Notes under the pieces: generated by a model
The model's input: only the letters and a program-made list of their open reading frames with translations
Told to the model about the DNA's origin: nothing
Database searches by the model: none
Assembly (NCBI GenBank): GCA_027025615.1
Contig: JALVQM010000430.1
Location: 1-26,679, forward strand
Source of the DNA: Desulfobacteraceae bacterium
GTDB lineage: Bacteria > Desulfobacterota > Desulfobacteria > Desulfobacterales > Desulfosarcinaceae
Direction of reading: 5' to 3'
Length of the DNA: 26,679 nucleotides
Part shown: positions 24,520 through 26,679 of the stretch, in pieces
How the letters are laid out: each line of letters begins with the position of its first letter
Position numbering within the stretch: position 1 is the first letter of the stretch
Made by a program: the position numbers and the translations under genes

Positions 24520-25557
24520 ATGACACAACGAATAGACTGGGTTGACTATGCAAAAGGGATCGGGATCATCCTTGTTGTCTATGGCCATTTGCTCAGTAGC
24601 GGCTTTCATGCAGGTCTCGCAATCCCTGAGCATTTTTTTAGGCTTTCTGACAGTCTGGTGTATAGCTTCCACATGCCTCTTTTCTTTTTTCTGGCCGGTC
24701 TTTTTGCCGGGCAAAGTTACAGTAAACGGGGGCTGAAGAAGTTTCTTGTCAACAAGCTGGAGATCATTGCCTATCCTTACCTGATCTGGTCTTTTCTTCA
24801 GGCCTTGGTGGAACTGGCCTTTTCGTCCCAGTCCTTCAGGGGGACAACGTATGGCCAACTGTTGGCAATTCCCTACCTGCCGTGGGCACAGTTCTGGTTT
24901 TTATATGCACTACTGGCCATGTATGTCGTCTTTGCAATGTTCAGTCTTTTGGGTAAATATTTTCACGCGTTATTGTTTGCCACTGCCGCTATCCTGTTTA
25001 TATGGCCCATCAACAGTGAAGTCATGGCAATGCACGGCTTCTCCACCGGATTTCTCTTTTTTGTTATTGGTGTTTTGGCTGAGGAATTTTCAGGAGACTC
25101 GAGTACATTTATACAAAAAAACATCCCCCCTTTTATAACGCTTGTGTTGCTTTTTCTTTTTGCAGGATCCGGATGGTATATCTTTGAACGGGTCATTGTC
25201 CCGACCAGATTGACCGATGGTTCTCATCCCTTTATTTTTTTATATCTTGCCGGACTCGGTATATCAATGTGTATCGGCCTTGCCCAATACCTGGCGACAA
25301 AGAAACGGCACCGCTGGCTCAGAATTATCGGCAGGTATTCCCTGCAGATTTATCTTGTCCATATGCTGGCCGGAGTGGGAGCCAGAGTTATTCTCCTGAA
25401 TATTTTGAAGGTGAGCAATCCGTTTATCCATGTGATTGTCGGGGTGGGAGCAGGTTTGACGGTTCCAATTCTTCTGTACCAGATAACATTGAAGATGAAT
25501 TTCCCCTACCTGTTTACCTGGAGAAGGATGACAACCGGAACCGGAGGAGAACAATGA
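24520..25557 (+). CDS. Acyltransferase family 3 membrane protein
   Basis: This is predicted to add an acyl group, often O-acetyl, to a sugar, using a cytoplasmic acyl donor across the inner membrane. The 345-aa product shows the Acyl_transf_3 start RIDWVDYAKGIGIILVVYGH, with its conserved His, then about ten hydrophobic segments, including FHMPLFFFLAGLF after TM2 and QIYLVHML near the end. ATG 24520 is chosen because the conserved N-terminus begins four residues later; an in-frame TTG 24499 would add seven residues without family resemblance. Its stop overlaps the next start by 4 bases. It probably decorates the polysaccharide made by this cluster. Confidence 0.9.
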   Translation: MTQRIDWVDYAKGIGIILVVYGHLLSSGFHAGLAIPEHFFRLSDSLVYSFHMPLFFFLAGLFAGQSYSKRGLKKFLVNKLEIIAYPYLIWSFLQALVELAFSSQSFRGTTYGQLLAIPYLPWAQFWFLYALLAMYVVFAMFSLLGKYFHALLFATAAILFIWPINSEVMAMHGFSTGFLFFVIGVLAEEFSGDSSTFIQKNIPPFITLVLLFLFAGSGWYIFERVIVPTRLTDGSHPFIFLYLAGLGISMCIGLAQYLATKKRHRWLRIIGRYSLQIYLVHMLAGVGARVILLNILKVSNPFIHVIVGVGAGLTVPILLYQITLKMNFPYLFTWRRMTTGTGGEQ

Positions 25558-26393
25558 TCTTTGTTGACGGTCACGTCCATATCTATGACTGTTTTGATAT
25601 CGATTTACTTTTTTCTTCTGCAAAAGATAATTTTGATCGGGCTGCCGAACAGCTTGGTTTCAGCAAGGAGTCTGCAACACATGTACTACTGCTGACTGAA
25701 GGTGCAACTGATAACTGGTACGGCCGACTGCAGGCATCAGGCGGAGGTAAAAAACGTGCTTCCTGCAAGGTATCTGCAAATTGGGGCGGAATTTTTTCCC
25801 GGGAAATGGATTGGCTAATGGTCCATCGCCGTGACAATCAGAAGGAAAAGCTCTACCTTGTCGTCGGTCGTCAGATTGTTACCGCCGAGGGCATTGAGGC
25901 GCTGGCCCTTTTTTGCGGCGACACGATACAAAACGGGTTGTCCCTGCAAGATACCATCGCCGCTATTCGGCAATCCCGGGGAATTCCGGTTCTGCCCTGG
26001 GGGGTTGGCAAATGGCTGGGGAAACGCGGCCGGCGGATAAAAGAATTACTTCTCTCCCATGGAGATGGATTGCTTTTTCTGGGCGATAACGGAGGGCGTC
26101 CCAAAATATGGTCGACCCCGACTCTGTTTACCCTGGGCCTGGAAAATAATATCGCACTCCTGCCTGGAACCGACCCGTTGCCCTTACCGGAAGAAGCTTT
26201 GCGTGTGGGCAGCTTTGGTTTTTATTTGCAGATAGACGGGCAGCAGCATGAGGACCCGATAGTCTATCTGCGCCATGCATTGTGTTCCGGGGAAGCTGAA
26301 ATTTTTCCTTTTGGCGAGCTGTTGAAAAACAGAGTGTTTCTGATAAACCAGTTGCGGCTGCGTTTTCGCTCCTTACCCTTCGTTATTTCATGA
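25554..26393 (+). CDS. PHP/amidohydrolase-like metal-dependent hydrolase (unknown substrate)
   Basis: The 279-aa product opens with MIFVDGHVHIYDCFD, an HxH metal-binding start (H7, H9) typical of PHP and amidohydrolase barrels. It closes the barrel region with LLPGTDPLPLPEEA, where the Asp after GT would be the last metal ligand. In between, VLPWGVGKWLGKRG and LLFLGDNGG look like barrel strand ends. I do not know a characterised relative. ATG 25554 overlaps the acyltransferase stop (ATGA) and has a strong GGAGG at 25543-25547; the frame is open further upstream inside the acyltransferase gene, but that is a shadow. Its place between an acyltransferase and a glycerol-3-phosphate-dehydrogenase-like gene suggests a phosphoester or glycan-linked substrate, but this is inference. 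Confidence 0.72.
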   Translation: MIFVDGHVHIYDCFDIDLLFSSAKDNFDRAAEQLGFSKESATHVLLLTEGATDNWYGRLQASGGGKKRASCKVSANWGGIFSREMDWLMVHRRDNQKEKLYLVVGRQIVTAEGIEALALFCGDTIQNGLSLQDTIAAIRQSRGIPVLPWGVGKWLGKRGRRIKELLLSHGDGLLFLGDNGGRPKIWSTPTLFTLGLENNIALLPGTDPLPLPEEALRVGSFGFYLQIDGQQHEDPIVYLRHALCSGEAEIFPFGELLKNRVFLINQLRLRFRSLPFVIS

Positions 26394-26403
26394 TTTTTTT
26401 TAA

Positions 26404-26679
26404 ATGACCATCCGCGATCTGGAAAAAATATGTGCGGACCCGCTTGATATTCTTGTCATCGGCGGTGGTGTGCATGGGGCAACTATTGTCTACCATCTTG
26501 CAAAGGCAGGATATCGTGCTGCGATTGTAGATAAAGACGATTTTTGCGCGGCCACTTCAGCAAACAGTCTGAAGATTCTTCATGGCGGCCTCCGGTATCT
26601 CCAGCATTTCAATATCAAGCGAATGCGCAATTCCATCACGGCCCGGCGGGAGATGATGCAGTTGGCCCCACATCTGGTT
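26404..26679 (+). CDS. FAD-dependent glycerol-3-phosphate dehydrogenase-like protein, N-terminal part (cut by window edge)
   Basis: 92 codons are visible before the right edge. DILVIGGGVHGATIVYHLA is the dinucleotide-binding fold with the GxGxxG motif, VDKDDF ends the second strand, and HGGLRYLQHFN with RREMMQLAPHLV matches the conserved N-terminal signature of GlpA/GlpD flavoproteins. These oxidise sn-glycerol 3-phosphate to dihydroxyacetone phosphate at the inner membrane. The GlpD-type ATSANS with K-I-L-HGG instead of the usual KLIHGG is a minor variant. It starts 10 bases after the PHP-like gene and has no clear Shine-Dalgarno. A glycan-linked paralogue using a different substrate is possible. 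Confidence 0.87.
   Translation, partial: MTIRDLEKICADPLDILVIGGGVHGATIVYHLAKAGYRAAIVDKDDFCAATSANSLKILHGGLRYLQHFNIKRMRNSITARREMMQLAPHLV

Noticed and set aside
25269..25553. Upstream extension of the PHP-like gene
   Set aside because: This part is in a shadow frame of the acyltransferase; the ATG at 25554 has a strong GGAGG and the HxH start follows directly.
1..26679. CRISPR array, tRNA or rRNA genes, intact insertion sequence
   Set aside because: I looked for regular spaced repeats, cloverleaf-like segments and transposases with flanking inverted repeats and found none; only possible remnants in the spacers and the DruA-like fragment.

Overview
This window is a dense block of surface-polysaccharide genes, almost all on the + strand, from a Gram-negative bacterium. 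It encodes lipid-linked glycan machinery of two kinds: a Wzx-type flippase with a polyprenyl-phosphate sugar transferase and an O-antigen ligase/polymerase, and a Wzm/Wzt ABC exporter. I infer an anaerobic Desulfobacterota (Desulfobulbales-like) host from the overall protein style and a DruA/DUF4338-like fragment. This assignment is weak, because no rRNA or housekeeping marker is present.

Layout. 1-129 (minus) is the start of a DUF4338/DruA-like gene cut by the window edge, with a hairpin at its start. 226-7076 is relatively A/T-rich. It holds a DUF2304-GT2 fusion, a sulfotransferase, a possible 40-codon ORF, a fused glutaminase/N-acetyl-sugar amidotransferase, a Wzx-like flippase, a tiny TPR-like ORF and a GT4 glycosyltransferase. 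7077-7986 is a 910-bp non-coding spacer with degenerate repeats and hairpins. 7987-12945 holds the initiating sugar-phosphate transferase, an O-antigen ligase-like protein with twin C-terminal modules, and GDP-L-fucose synthase. 12946-13522 is a 577-bp spacer with a candidate promoter, a hairpin and a palindrome. From 13523 the sequence is more G/C-rich and tightly packed: gmd, a second Gmd-like dehydratase, wzm, wzt, a coiled-coil methyltransferase, a tandem-GT4 protein and a GT-C-type membrane protein with twin C-terminal modules. Then come an acyltransferase-3, a PHP-like metal-dependent hydrolase and the start of a glycerol-3-phosphate-dehydrogenase-like flavoprotein cut by the right edge.

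How it may work together (inference). Gmd converts GDP-mannose to GDP-4-keto-6-deoxymannose, which Fcl can turn into GDP-L-fucose; the second Gmd paralogue may repeat or modify that step. Several glycosyltransferases build the chain. The sulfotransferase, amidotransferase, acyltransferase and methyltransferase decorate it. The gene order wzm, wzt (with a C-terminal sugar-binding domain), coiled-coil methyltransferase resembles ABC-exported O-antigen systems in which a terminal modification stops the chain and is read by Wzt. The most interesting points are the fused amidotransferase, the exact one-heptad duplication in the methyltransferase coiled coil, the paired C-terminal modules in two unrelated membrane proteins, the tandem Gmd paralogues and the two long structured spacers.
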